A DNA stretch of 64,000 nucleotides from Eriocheir sinensis (lineage: Eukaryota; Arthropoda; Malacostraca; Decapoda; Varunidae). The position numbers and the translations under genes were made by a program. Positions 11,967 through 22,367 of the stretch are shown piece by piece (within the stretch, counting starts at the first letter, position 1; every line of letters begins with the position of its first letter). Under the pieces are notes generated by a model. The model was not told the origin of the DNA. It did not search any database and was given only the letters and a program-made list of their open reading frames with translations. The DNA is taken from the NCBI RefSeq assembly GCF_024679095.1, contig NC_066549.1, forward strand, positions 11,465,802 to 11,529,801. The letters are read 5' to 3'.

Positions 11967-13520
11967 ATGAAAGAAAGTAAAGTAACTCGTAGTAAAGAAA
12001 AGGTGCCAGATTATCAGAGAGCGAGTTTCGTAATACTCCGATCAATTCTAAATAATTCTGACTGGACTGTAATTTCTATGGAAACAAATATTGATAAATC
12101 GTGGGAGGCCTTCACCACAATATTGAACAATGCCATAAGCATATGCGTACCCTATCGTAACAGACGTTCAGCTTTTAAGAACCCCAAATGGTGGAATAAC
12201 GAAATTAAAAATAGCCTCTCTCTTAAAAAACACATATACAGTAGATACATATCAACCCAGAGTGAGGCTGACAAACTAAAGTTGGACAGAATTCGCCGCG
12301 AAACCAAGAAATTAATAAAACGAAGCAAGAAAAATTTTGAAGAATATATAGCGGAAACAAATAAATCTAATCCTAAGGAATTTTTTTAGCTATGTAAATA
12401 ATGAAAAGTCACTCACTTGTAGTATCGGACCGCTTGCTAATGATAATGGTAACCACACGAACGATGAAAATGAAATGGCTACGATCCTAAATAACTTTTT
12501 CGCTTCCGTATTTACCGACGAAGATTGTTTGTCACCTCAACCGCCGGAGGTTAGAAGGACCGAATAGATGTTAAGTGGTGTGCTCATCGTAGAAAGTGAC
12601 ATTTTACGCACAATTGAAAAAACTAAAGTAAGCAAAGCTCCTGTCCAGATAAAATTACCCCTAGGATTTTAAAAGAAATGAAACATCAAATCTGTAAACC
12701 GCTCTCTATTTTATTCAATAAATCTTTAACCGCTGGAAAAGATCCGTCGGATTGGAAACTAGCAAATGTCACTCCAGTTTTTAAACAGGGGGACAAGTCT
12801 CATCCAGGAAGCTATCGACCAATTAGCCTGACATCGATTGTTTGTAAGTTAATGGAGACTATCATTCGCGACAATATGGTGAAATTCTTTGAAGAAAATA
12901 ATATAATAAATAATTCGCAACATGACTTCCGTAGTAAACGTTCGTGTTTAACTAACTTACTTGATTTTTTTCATTATATTTTTGAAGTGTTCGATGAAAG
13001 CAGATCAGTAGATATCATATATCTGGATTTTCAGAATGCATTTGATAAGGTTCTCCATAAACGGTTGCTCAGTAAATTGACGCACGGTATCTCGGATAAC
13101 ATTCACAATTGGCTTGCGGACTGGCTCTCTGAGCGGAAACAGAAAATAGTTCTAAACGGTGTTTCTTCTAACTGGCTCGATGTCAGAAGCGGCGTACCTC
13201 AAGGATCAGTGCTTGGTCTCATGCTCTTCTTAATTTATGTTAATGAAATCGATGATGGGCTCACTTGCAAAGTACCAAAATTTGCTGATGACACAAAAAT
13301 CGCAAATAAGGTAACAACGACACTCGACGAAGAAGCATTACAATCAGATCTAGATCGACTTGCTCGTTCGACCAATCAATGGCAAATGAAATTTAATGTT
13401 GATAAATATAAAGTGTTGCACATTGGAAACAATAACAATTGCGTTCAGTACGTAATGAATGGCCAACAACTTTCTGCAGCAAGTAAAGAAAAGGATCTTG
13501 GAATCACTATATCAAGCGAT
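11967..13520 (+). pseudogene. CR1-2 reverse transcriptase region
   Basis: The linker frame (11967-12389) ends at a T-run frameshift, a stop follows near 12566, and a missing G near 12634 shifts the SKAPGPDK block. From 12678 the RT reads RPISLTS, YLDFQNAFDKV, SGVPQGSVLGL (usual Pro replaced by Leu) and FADDTK. H-D-F-R replaces the usual H-G-F-R in the QHGFR block. The frame then runs into the SINE-like insertion at 13521. With several independent breaks it is a pseudogene. Confidence 0.88.
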
Positions 13521-13687
13521 TTTTATTTTTTTTATTTTTTTACACTGAGGAGTCAGTTCAAGGGCACAAAAAAAGGAAACAAATATGAAAAAAAAGCCCG
13601 CTACTCACTGCTTCTAAAAAGAGTTAGAGGAGTGGCCGAAAGAAAGGTCAAGTTCAGGAGGAGAGATGTCCTGATACCCCAAACCCC
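13521..13687 (-). mobile_element. SINE-like insertion inside CR1-2 RT
   Basis: Starts with a T-rich stretch (a poly-A tail if read on minus) and continues with GAGGAGTCAGTTCAAGGGCA and GTGGCCGAAAGAAAGGTCAA words. It splits the CR1 protein between ITISSD and RHCSEVVK. It is also present in A2 (47961-48127), so it is older than the split of the two copies. Family not certain. Confidence 0.6.
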
Positions 13688-14224
13688 GGTCAGCATTGTT
13701 CAGAGGTAGTTAAAACTGCAAAAAAATTGGTTGGCTTCATCGGACGAGTCTTTAATAATAAATCGGAAAAAGTAATATTAAAACTGTATAATTCGCTGGT
13801 TCGACCGTGTGCAATTTTGGTCTCCTTATTACAGAAAAGACATAGAAAAGTTGGAACGGGTTCAACGGAGAGTAACGAAAATGATTCCTAGCTTGAGAAA
13901 TTTATCTTATGAACAAAGGCTTAAAGAAGTAAATTTATTCAGCCTATCAAAACGAAGAATGCAAGGCGATCTAATATAAATGTCTAAAATGCGGAAGATT
14001 ACTTTACAGTTGATCGATCAAACAGAACAAGAAGAAATAACAATTTCAAGATAAGTGGTAAAAGATTTTCATCGCATAAAGCCAAACACTTCTTCTTCAA
14101 TCGAGTCGTTAATGTTTGGAATTCTCTACCCTGTGATGTCGTTGATAGTACAACATTTACGGCCTTCAAGAATAGATTAGACAAGTATTTTGAGTCCCAC
14201 CAGCAACTAAGATATTACTCATTG
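13688..14224 (+). pseudogene. CR1-2 C-terminal region and 3' end
   Basis: Frames carry VVKTAKKLVGFIGRVFNN, then, after a small deletion near 13808, VQFWSPYYRKD, LERVQRRVTKMIPSLRNL and KRRMQGDLI, and later FFNRVVNVWNSLP. This is the ORF2 tail, comparable with 671-1192 of CR1-1. Several frame breaks are present. Confidence 0.85.
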
Positions 14225-14556
14225 TGCGTTCAGGAGGACGCAAGTTCAATCCCCGCCCGGTGCCACCAAGCTGGGATTTTTCAGCCGCCGCCGAGTGGCT
14301 TAAAACTACCCACATGCTGTCCAGAAGACCACCTATCAACCCGGACTCTAGATTCTAGGATTAAAGATGAGCTCCGGGAGGGCAGCATGAGCCAATGCAA
14401 GATGGCGCCACTATAAACACTCGCCTGCGCCAGAACGGGCTGGGCCGACCATCAGGACCCACCGGGAAGAAGCCTTGGGCCGACCATCAGGCCCCACCGG
14501 GAAAAAGCCTACCGGCGCTATAGGCCGCGACGTAAAAAAAAAAAAAAAAAAAAAAA
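14225..14556 (+). mobile_element. tRNA-derived SINE-A, 5'-truncated, with poly-A tail
   Basis: Starts at TGCGTTCAGGAGGACGC, contains a B-box-like AGTTCAATCCCC, the body word CCTGCGCCAGAACGGGCTGG, two GACCATCAGG repeats, and ends in 23 A (14534-14556). A full-length minus-strand copy at 21594-21945 shows the missing tRNA-like head. In A2 the site is empty (48661-48680, ATTGTCGTAATAACG), so this is a presence/absence difference. No target duplication is visible; about 6 bp (TCGTAA) of the empty site are replaced. Confidence 0.85.
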
Positions 14557-15797
14557 TAACGTTAAGTTCTTTCGAATACTGGTGTCCTTGTCCGTTTTTA
14601 TCGCCAGGTTAGTGGTAGCAGTAATGGTAGCTCTTTCCTTTTTCCTACATAATTTCCATGCAGTTTTTTCATGCTGCATGGTTCTTTTTCCTTTTCTGCC
14701 AGCTTTGACTTTGGCTGGGCTTTGCTATCTTTCATCTTCCACCTTTGATTAGATAGATAGTGTAGCTTGTCACAAACAGCCTCGTAAGGACCATCAGGTC
14801 TGCTGTTGTTTGTTATTCCTTTATGTTCCTTTGTGTTCCTCCTACTCTTCCTGTCTGTATAGATGTGGTGTGTGTGTGTGGGAGGTTGAATGGAGATGGA
14901 TATTGTATGATGAATTTTGAAGGAGTATCATTCTATCTTTGTCTTCTACCTTTTTTTTCTACCCCCTATATACGTAGTCATTTTCCTGGTTAACACACAT
15001 ACACATATACACTTTTCTGAATACTTTTCCGTGATAATTCAAACAGATAAATTCACGTTGTCAGTGCTTTGGTGTCCTTTTCTCGAATTTCTCCTCCTCT
15101 TCCTCCTCTTCCTCTCTAAACAACGACCGGCGGATCACTATTGTACTGTCACCCGGCCAGATAACACAGCCCGAACAAGGGATACAATATGCTCTCCTGT
15201 CATTTACTCAAGCGGTTCAAGGTTATGGTCAGCGGTGATGGGGAGGGCGGCGAGGAAGGACCCAAGTCAGTGTCGCTGCAGTGCTCTAGTTAATTAAATC
15301 ACGTCTTGCCAAACGCCGGAGAAAAGCAAAACACAAAGTCGTTCGAGAAACCTGACAAAGATCAACCTCAAGCTGACTCTGTGCGACGCGACCCAAAGTT
15401 TCGGTGAAGGAAAAAAAGTGGATGAGGAGAAGGAGGAGAAGCAAGTGAAGGAGCAGGATTAGGAGGAGGAGGAAGAGGAGAGACAGGAGAAGGAGGAAGT
15501 GGAAAAAGAAAAACATGGTGAGAGGTAGAAAGAAGCGGAGGAAGAGGAGGAGGAGGAGGAGGAGGAGGAGAAAAGAATTATGAGAAGTGAAAGGAAAAAT
15601 AAGAAGAAAAAACTAGAAAAAGGAAGAGGAAGAGGACGAGGAATACATAGGAATACATAGGAAGAACAGACACCAGAAGACTTGGCGGTCTATGGCGAGG
15701 GTGTTTGTTTACTACCGCTACTACTAGTAATCTACGTATCTACGAGATAAGAGTAAACGGGTGACGAAAATAAAGAGTAAAGATTGGGACAACAAAG

Positions 15798-15798
<1 letters not shown>
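14557..15798. other. Unannotated; purine-rich at 15410-15660
   Basis: No gene recognised. GAGGA-type purine tracts at 15410-15660 give Leu-rich frames on minus. The 9 bp word GAATACATAG-type repeat occurs twice near 15640. Confidence 0.45.
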
Positions 15799-16145
<347 letters not shown>

Positions 16146-16319
16146 CACATATCATGATATTACTGACTGAGACAACAATTCGTATACGTGGAAGCTGTAT
16201 GCACTCATGTATGTATATATGTATGCATGTACGTGTGTATGTAATGTTCAAATTGTATGAATGTATGTGTGTCACATAATACTCGCCTGTCTAGTGTATG
16301 TGGTGTACGTGTATGTGTT

Positions 16320-16326
16320 TGTGTGT

Positions 16327-16360
<34 letters not shown>
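16320..16360. repeat. Short (GT)n microsatellite
   Basis: About 40 bp of GT with ATG-type interruptions, matched at 50390-50432 in A2. Confidence 0.9.
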
Positions 16361-16362
<2 letters not shown>

Positions 16363-16572
16363 ATAAACCATGTCTGCTAAAGAAAACTAAGGTATGTTCG
16401 CTAATTAGTACGTAATCGTAGTCTAATTTGTATCAGTATAAGGAAAAAAAATAATCATGATCTTGTGTATATAAACGAAACAGTCAAATCGACTTTTTGT
16501 TTTACGATTTCATTTTCATACTCAAGGAAAGGTCTTTTAGTGGCCTGTAGATGACTAAAGATCCAACCATCC

Positions 16573-16575
<3 letters not shown>

Positions 16576-16633
<58 letters not shown>

Positions 16634-16860
16634 GAGACACACGTACACACACACATACCTTCGGCAGTGCAGTAATTAGAACACACGGCTCACAACTGAC
16701 AGATCTCGGGCAACATTCACGGGCGGAGTGGAGACAGATGGACAGTCTCCTCACACCTGCGTCCAGTCCTCCCATAGTGAATAGGTACTGTAGCCGTCAG
16801 TCGGGGGTTGTGTCCCGCCTCCCACGGTGGTTATATAACTTGAGAGGGAAAACCCGAGTC
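16576..16860 (+). repeat. (CA)n followed by SINE-C-like repeat
   Basis: (CA)n at 16576-16628 is followed by a segment with GCAGTGCAGTAATTAGAAC, GACAGTCTCCTCACACC and CCATAGTGAATAGGTAC. The same series of words occurs in the element at 17690-17996, so both are likely members of one dispersed, probably tRNA-derived family. Confidence 0.55.
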
Positions 16861-16936
16861 CTTCAGAGGCGGGACTTAGATGTTCGACTTATTCCTGTAC
16901 ATACGTCTATTTTTTAGACGTCATATTAGCCTTTAA

Positions 16937-17060
16937 TAACAATGGTGTGGTTGATTAGGCTTTATAGACCTGTTTTCAAGGCGTGGTTAGGTGGTTTCGT
17001 TGATTTTTTTTTATATAACCTTTTACGACTGAGTTTGTAATATGTCGACTTAACTTTGTG
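16937..17060 (+). repeat. Dispersed repeat, also at 36340-36445
   Basis: Shared words include GTGGTTGATT, GGTTAG-TGGTTTCGTT and TTTACGA-TGAGT followed by GTTAACT-like sequence. The related copy lies in the non-duplicated spacer. No ends or coding capacity were identified. Confidence 0.5.
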
Positions 17061-17199
17061 AAAATCCAACACTTCTGACTAACTCCGTCCCCAAAAATGG
17101 AAGTAAGAAGCCGAACTAGCTGCATAACTGTTAATAAATGCTAACAAGACATTTAAAAAATCAGGCATAGTATACATGCAGGTGAATACAAGTTTGTGA

Positions 17200-17200
<1 letters not shown>

Positions 17201-17263
<63 letters not shown>
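17201..17263. repeat. (CA)n microsatellite upstream of SINE-B
   Basis: A pure CA array that abuts the tRNA-like head of SINE-B at 17265. Confidence 0.96.
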
Positions 17264-17264
<1 letters not shown>

Positions 17265-17519
17265 GCTCCGGTAGCTCAATCGGTATAGCGCTGCGCTGCA
17301 AGGCTTCACGGCCAAACAGGTGGCGGTTCGAGCCTCGCTCAGGCCGGATTCTTTCCGTTGACTAGGAGTGGTTACCGTCTCCCCTTGAGCAAGGGGGATG
17401 GGGTGTGTGGTGTGTGAGGTCCTGGCAGTACCCAAAGATCGACGATAATGAGCACTTGCTGACGTCGGGAGGGTACCTGCTGGGGAAAGCGAGTCCAACT
17501 CGTAATCAGGCCTTGGTGA

Positions 17520-17522
<3 letters not shown>
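17265..17522 (+). mobile_element. tRNA-derived SINE-B with (CA)n tail
   Basis: The head GCTCCGGTAGCTCAATCGG carries an A-box (about 17272-17283), and GGTTCGAGCC (17325-17334) is a B-box. The spacing is that of an RNA polymerase III type 2 promoter. The acceptor stem does not close properly (3' side CCGGATTC), so it is a SINE head and not a tRNA gene. The body has CCCCTTGAGCAAGGGGGATG and ends in GGCCTTGGTGAATTA, after which a (CA)n array begins. A second, inverted copy lies at 29908-30062. Confidence 0.78.
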
Positions 17523-17574
<52 letters not shown>

Positions 17575-17587
17575 CTACACACAGACA

Positions 17588-17633
<46 letters not shown>

Positions 17634-17655
17634 CACACATACACACGCCCCACCA
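17523..17655. repeat. (CA)n array at SINE-B 3' end
   Basis: CA runs at 17523-17571 and 17588-17630, separated by a short ACAGACAGAC spacer. The array likely grew from the SINE tail, because all three SINE-B copies in the window end in CA/GT or GA arrays. Confidence 0.93.
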
Positions 17656-17689
17656 CACACACAAATAAAAAAAGAAAAAAAAAATAGTG

Positions 17690-17996
17690 CAGTGGTCGGC
17701 AAATTCGCTTCACTACCAAGAGGTGCCGTGTTCGTTTCCCGGGTGAAATGTAGACGGATTGGCAGTCTCCTTTCATCCGTTCACCTTGTCCACCCAACAG
17801 TGAATAAGTGCCGGGTGTCACACGGGGATATGTTCTGCTTCCTGGACGTGTGTTGGGCCGTGGGCGTGATGTGAAGGTCCAGCCGTTCCCAAAGATCCGC
17901 CGCTACACTGCTCTAATCTACCCTGGTGAGGACACTGGCCGGGAATCGCGAGTCTAGCACGCGATCAGACCGTAGGTGAACGGCACACAAAAGCAT
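17690..17996 (+). mobile_element. SINE-C, tRNA-derived element (probable)
   Basis: TAGTGCAGTGGTCGGCAA resembles an A-box region and GTGTTCGTTTCCCGGG a B-box. The body has CTCCTTTCATCCG, CCCAACAGTGAATAAGTG and ends near GATCAGACCGTAGGTGAACG followed by CACACAA. It shares words with 16655-16860. No target duplications seen. Confidence 0.6.
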
Positions 17997-18338
17997 ACAA
18001 ACTTAAACGCGTAGTTGCAATATTCGCTAATTTAATTGAATTAATTTGCAAAAATGTTCCATTTCATCGAATTTTCCGCCATTACACTGATGGAATAAAA
18101 AAAAAAATGCAATTCGAAAAAAAATACGCGAAAAATGTATAAAGACACTACATTATCAGAAACCGTGAGTGTGGGAAATTTATCAATAACGCAATAATGT
18201 ATTCACGGGAAGAATTTCCGAATATATCATCAATAATGATAATGGTGCTAGTGATATTTTTAATGATACTACTTATGATAAATAACACTAATAACAAAAC
18301 TAACAATAATGGAAATGAAAATAGTAATAGTAATAACA

Positions 18339-18340
18339 AC

Positions 18341-18428
<88 letters not shown>
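18339..18428. repeat. (AAT)n microsatellite
   Basis: A pure AAT array. Frames over it read as poly-Asn, poly-Leu or poly-Ile and are artefacts. Confidence 0.96.
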
Positions 18429-18529
18429 TAACGATTATGGTAAAAAAGGAGACTGAAAAAAAAGCAGAGAAAAATTGAAAAACTGAGATATATAATCTTT
18501 TCATTTATCTATATATTTTTGTTTTCTGT

Positions 18530-18770
18530 CTTCATCTATCTATTTATCTATCTGTTTATCTGTTCTTATCTATCTATTTGTTTATTAATCTACTCATTTC
18601 GAAAGCCGGTCAGGATATTTTTTTTATGCATATATGTATCTGTCCATCTACCTGTATATTTTTATCTATATCTATTTATCTATCTATCTATTTATCTATC
18701 TATCTACTCATCTATCTACCTATCTATCTATCTATCCATCTACCTATCTATCTATCTATCCATCTTCATA
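18530..18770. repeat. (CTAT)n imperfect tetranucleotide array
   Basis: CTAT/TTAT/CCAT tetranucleotides with a unique interruption at about 18600-18640 (GAAAGCCGGTCAGG). Confidence 0.93.
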
Positions 18771-19068
18771 CGTTTATTATCGCTAAGTAGTTTATGACAG
18801 AAAATATATTACAACAGTGAAAATAAGACTCCGTTGCTTCAGAGGCGCAGCGTGACCCGGTGAGCCGATCAAAATGAACGCTCCGCACGCCAGGAAGTAC
18901 TTATCGAGGGCAGTACAGTTGCGGCTGCCTTCATCTATGTCCCATCATTCAGTGCTGATCGATTTTTCATAAAGTAAAGAGTAACCTAACTTTATTTGTC
19001 TTATCTCGTACCTGAGTTCAAGTAAGGGCGCTGCTTCGAGGCTGTGACCCGGGGTATAAGATTTGTAG

Positions 19069-19345
19069 TAGTAGTTTAGTAGTAGTAGTATTTGTTTTAT
19101 TAGTATTATTTGTAGTAGTAGTAGTAATAGTAGTTGTAGTAGTAGTAGTAGTAGATGATGAAGAAGAAAAAGAAGTAGAATATATGAACAAGAAGAACAA
19201 AAACAAGAAGATAAAAAAACAAAAATAAATAATAAGTCTTTCCCTCCCTCCCTCCCTCCCTCTCTCCCTCCCTCCCTCCCTACATCCTTCTCTCCCTCCC
19301 TCTCTCCCTCCCTCCCTCCCTACATCCTTCTCTCCCTCCCTCCCT
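19069..19345. repeat. (GTA)n and (CCCT)n arrays
   Basis: GTA trinucleotides (19069-19155) precede a GAA-rich link and CCCT/CCTT tetranucleotides (19241-19345). They border the complex minisatellite. Confidence 0.92.
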
Positions 19346-19379
19346 TCCCATCATGTGGATGTCTACGACATCTAACGAG

Positions 19380-20560
19380 CTCCACCTGCCCGGGTTTGTT
19401 CGGAGTTGTCCCTCTTCTAGGTGAATTGCCTGCCACGGCTGACGAGCTCCACCTGCCCGTGTTTTTTACTCGGAGTTGTCCCTCTCCGAGGTTTGTTATT
19501 CGGAGTTGTCCCTCTCCTAGGTGAATTGCCTGCCACGGCTGACGAGCTCCACCTGCCCGTGTTTTTTACTCGGAGTTGTCCCTCTCCTAGATTTGTTATT
19601 CGGAGTTGTCCCTCTCCTAGGTGAATTGCCTGCCACGGCTGACGAGCTCCACCTGCCCGTGTTTTTTGCTCGGAGTTGTCCCTCTCCTAGGTTTGTTATT
19701 CGGAGTTGTCCCTCTCCTAGGTGAATTGCCTGACATGGCTGACGAGCTCCACCTGCCCGGGTTTTTTGCTCGGAGTTGTCCCTCTCCGAGGTTTATTATT
19801 CGGAGTTGTCCCTCTCCTAGGTGAGCTGCCAGAGCTAACGAGCCTCACCTGCCCGTGTTTATTATTCGGAGTTGTCCCTCTCCTAGGTGAGCTGCCAGAG
19901 CTAACGAGCCTCACCTGCCCGTGTTTATTATTCGGAGTTGTCCCTCTCCTAGGTGAGCTGCCAGAGCTAACGAGCCTCACCTGCCCGTGTTTATTTTTCG
20001 GAGTTGTCCCTCTCCTAGGTTTGTTATTCGGAGTTGTCCCTCTCCGAGGTTTATTATTCGGAGTTGTCCCTCTCCTAGGTTTGTTATTCGGAGTTGTCCT
20101 TCTCCGAGGTGAGCTGCCAGAGCTAACGAGCCTCACCTGCCCGTGTTTATTATTCGGAGTTGTCCCTCTCCTAGGTGAGCTGCCAGAGCTAACGAGCCTC
20201 ACCTGCCCGTGTTTATCTTTCGGAGTTGTCCCTCTCCTAGGTGAACCGTTTTCCACGGCTAACGAGCTCAACCTGCCCGTGTTTGTTATTCGGAGTTGTC
20301 CCTCTCCGAGGTGAACTGCCAGAGCTAACGAGCCTCACCTGCCCGTGTTTATCTTTCGGAGTTGTCCCTCTCCTAGGTGAACCGCTTACCACGGCTGACG
20401 AGCCCCACCAGCCCGGGTTTATTGCTCGGAGTTGTCCCTCTCCTAGGCAGATGGCCTACCACGACTGAATTACTTACCACGGCTGTTGATCCCCGCCTGC
20501 CGGTTTGTTGTTCGGAGTTTGCTCCTCTAGGTGAATTGCCTACCGCTGCTAACCAGCCGC
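19380..20560 (+). repeat. Complex minisatellite (copy A1)
   Basis: Built from a core CGGAGTTGTCCCTCTCC-AGG joined to three kinds of insert: TTTGTTATT or TTTATTATT, TGAATTGCCTGCCACGGCTG-ACGAGCTCCACCTGCCC, and TGAGCTGCCAGAGCTAACG-AGCCTCACCTGCCC. Higher-order units of about 100 bp (19421-19821) pass to about 70 bp units (19820-20240). It is open in frames on both strands (for example 19721-20314 plus and 19717-20271 minus), as expected of a repeat with no stops, and I do not call a protein. Confidence 0.92.
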
Positions 20561-20562
20561 AC

Positions 20563-20684
20563 CTGCCATGGCTTGTAGCAGCCGGCAGATCTCCGGCACC
20601 TCCGTGGAGGCCCCGGGGGACGCCGAGGCGCCCTGCCGGGAGCCCTCCATTCCTGCCATGCTCGCCAGGGAGACCTTGGGCTCG
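20563..20684 (-). CDS. Possible orphan coding exon (low confidence)
   Basis: On minus, a GC-rich 122 bp open segment is bounded by an acceptor-like CGCCAG and a donor-like GCAG|GTGCGG. It would encode about 40 residues ending EICRLLQAMA, with strong G/C at third positions. On plus, ATG at 20568 opens a 115-residue frame, but that frame runs into AT-rich, non-coding-looking DNA. The segment is identical in A2 (54630-54751). No family was recognised, and no neighbouring exon was found. It may instead be a CpG-rich end of the minisatellite. Confidence 0.25.
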
Positions 20685-21189
20685 CTGGCGCTCCGCAGCC
20701 CCGCCGAGGCGAGGAGGGAAGATGCAGGAACTCACTTCATAAAACAGCCAGACTGGATTATGAAATTAATCATGAATAGCGAACAGTCGCCGATCACCGC
20801 GTTTACGGTTCTGGGATGGAAGGCCGAAGCGCCTCGGGAACGCGCACAAGCATGCAAAGGAATCCTCGCAGCATCCGTTTCCCTCTTTCTTCTAATTAAT
20901 ATTTTCCTTCTTTAACTGATTGATTGATCTAATGATTGGCTTTACTAAGCAAGCATAATTAGTTCAGCAGGTAACATCTTTGAGGTACATTGCATTAATA
21001 TGACTGATGAGATAAAGCAGCAGTGAGTATGCTGTTTCTCACCGAGACGGCCCGCAGAGGTTTCCCAACTTATTTCCACTGGGTCCCACTTCTCTTTAGT
21101 CGTCTGCTTCTTTATTCTTCTTTTCTATATTTCATTCTATACCTTCCCTTCTTTCAGCCCTGCTCTTCACCCATATATTTATGTCTTTT

Positions 21190-21342
<153 letters not shown>

Positions 21343-21384
21343 TTTCTTTTCTTTTCTTCTCTTTTCTTCTCTCCTCTCTCAAAC

Positions 21385-22265
21385 ATTACTTAGCACTAGT
21401 TAGATCTCATCTCGATTATGCGGTTCAGTTCTGGTCACCCTCCTATAGAATGGATATCAAGATGTTAGAATCTCTACAGAGAAGGATGACAAAAATGATT
21501 CAGAGGATGAGAAACTTGCCGTATGTGGATAGACTGAAGCATTTAAATCTACACTCTCTAGAAAGGCGAAGGTTGTGCGGAGACCTGATCGATTTTTTTT
21601 TTTTTTTTTACATTGCAGCCTATTGCGCCGGTAGGCTTCTTCCCGGTGGATCCTGATGGTCGGTCCAAGGCTTCTTTCCGGTAGGTCCTGATGGTCGGCC
21701 CAGCCCGTTCTGGCGCAGGCGAGTGTTTATAGTGGCGCCATCTTGCATTGGCTCATGCTGCCCTCCCAGAGCTCATCTTTGATCCTAGAATCTAGAGTCC
21801 GGGTTGATAGGTGGTCTTCTGGACAGCATGTGGGTAGTTTTTAAGCCACTCGGCGGCGGCTGAAAAATCCCAGCTTGGTGGCACCGGGCGGGGATTGAAC
21901 TCGCGTCCTCCTGAACACGAGGCCGTTACTTTGACGACTCAGCCAGGATGAAGGGCTTTAATAAAAGGGATGTCAATAGGGTTTTGGTTGTTATAGAACC
22001 AGGTAGGTTACGTAGCAATGGACTTACGTTAGATAAATTTAGATCCAACAAAGCCATAGATAGGCAAGAATTGGTTTACCAATAGAGTGGTGGATGAATG
22101 GAATAGACTTGGCGGTCATGTTGTGGGTGCCAATACCATAGATACATTCAAGAAGAAGTTGGATAAATTCATGGATAGTGAGGTAAGGTGGGGTTAGGAT
22201 TACAGGAGCTGCCTTGTGTAGGCCAACTGGCCTCTTGCAGACTCCTTACGGTCTTATGTCTTATG
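21385..22265 (+). mobile_element. CR1-like LINE 3' end (CR1-3), split by SINE-A
   Basis: Encodes only the ORF2 tail: YAVQFWSPSYRMD, LESLQRRMTKMIQ, ERRRLCGDLID, then after the SINE, MKGFNKRDVNRV, and in another frame NRVVDEWNRLGG and DTFKKKLDKFMDSEVRWG followed by a stop. The 3' UTR ends in TCTTATGTCTTATG, a repeat of the CR1 terminal type. The intact arrangement is seen at 55345-55910 in A2. The 5' part is missing, as usual for CR1 insertions. Confidence 0.87.
21594..21945 (-). mobile_element. tRNA-derived SINE-A, full length
   Basis: Minus-strand insertion with a poly-T run at 21593-21609 (poly-A tail). Read on minus it starts TGGCTGAGTCGTCAAAG (A-box-like), carries AGTTCAATCCCCGCC (B-box-like, plus positions about 21889-21905), and has the same body as 14225-14556. 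It interrupts the CR1-3 coding sequence within DLID-VYKWMKGF. A2 has the unbroken site at 55560-55590. Relative to it, about 10 bp (GTTTATAAAT) are lost and no target duplication is seen. Confidence 0.87.
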
Positions 22266-22279
22266 TCCTTCCTGACGTC

Positions 22280-22367
22280 ATGCGGCGGCACTGGGGTTCG
22301 AACCACCTCGCCCAGGCTCTTCACTTCCATGGCTTGACGCTCATACCCACTGGGCCACCGCGCCGCC
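22280..22367 (-). mobile_element. tRNA-like SINE head next to CR1-3 tail
   Basis: Read on minus: GCGGTGGCCCAGTGGGTATG (A-box TGGCCCAGTGG) and GAGGTGGTTCGAACCCC (B-box GGTTCGAACCC). The ends do not pair as an acceptor stem and no terminator was noted, so it looks like a SINE head. It sits tail-to-tail with the CR1-3 3' end and is followed by ACC repeats. Confidence 0.6.

Larger units (their letters stand above)
9884..14224 (+). mobile_element. CR1-clade retrotransposon with ORF1, nearly full length (CR1-2, copy A1)
   Basis: In order: ORF1 with a four-Cys motif, a 24 bp coding minisatellite and an SGNH esterase (9884-11225); AP endonuclease (about 11320-11960); RT (about 12600-13520); and the C-terminal region to the GDLI block near 13975 and beyond. 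The element ends near CAGCAACTAAGATATTACTC. It carries several shared inactivating changes that are also in A2: a TAA after the endonuclease LHQHF block, a run of seven T near 12380, and a SINE-like insertion at 13521-13687. Zinc finger plus esterase ORF1 is known for CR1-group elements. Confidence 0.9.

Noticed and set aside
17265..17350. Functional tRNA gene (A-box and B-box present)
   Set aside because: The acceptor stem does not close, the body continues as a SINE, and related copies exist; it is a SINE head.
19717..20314. Two overlapping ~190-residue proteins on opposite strands with repeated motifs (GVVPLLGELPELTS and SSPRRGTTPNNK)
   Set aside because: They arise because the minisatellite unit has no stop in several frames; A2 loses the frames through unit changes. 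No promoter or homologue evidence.
19380..20560. CRISPR-like array
   Set aside because: Units are contiguous tandem repeats without unique spacers, in a eukaryotic genome context.
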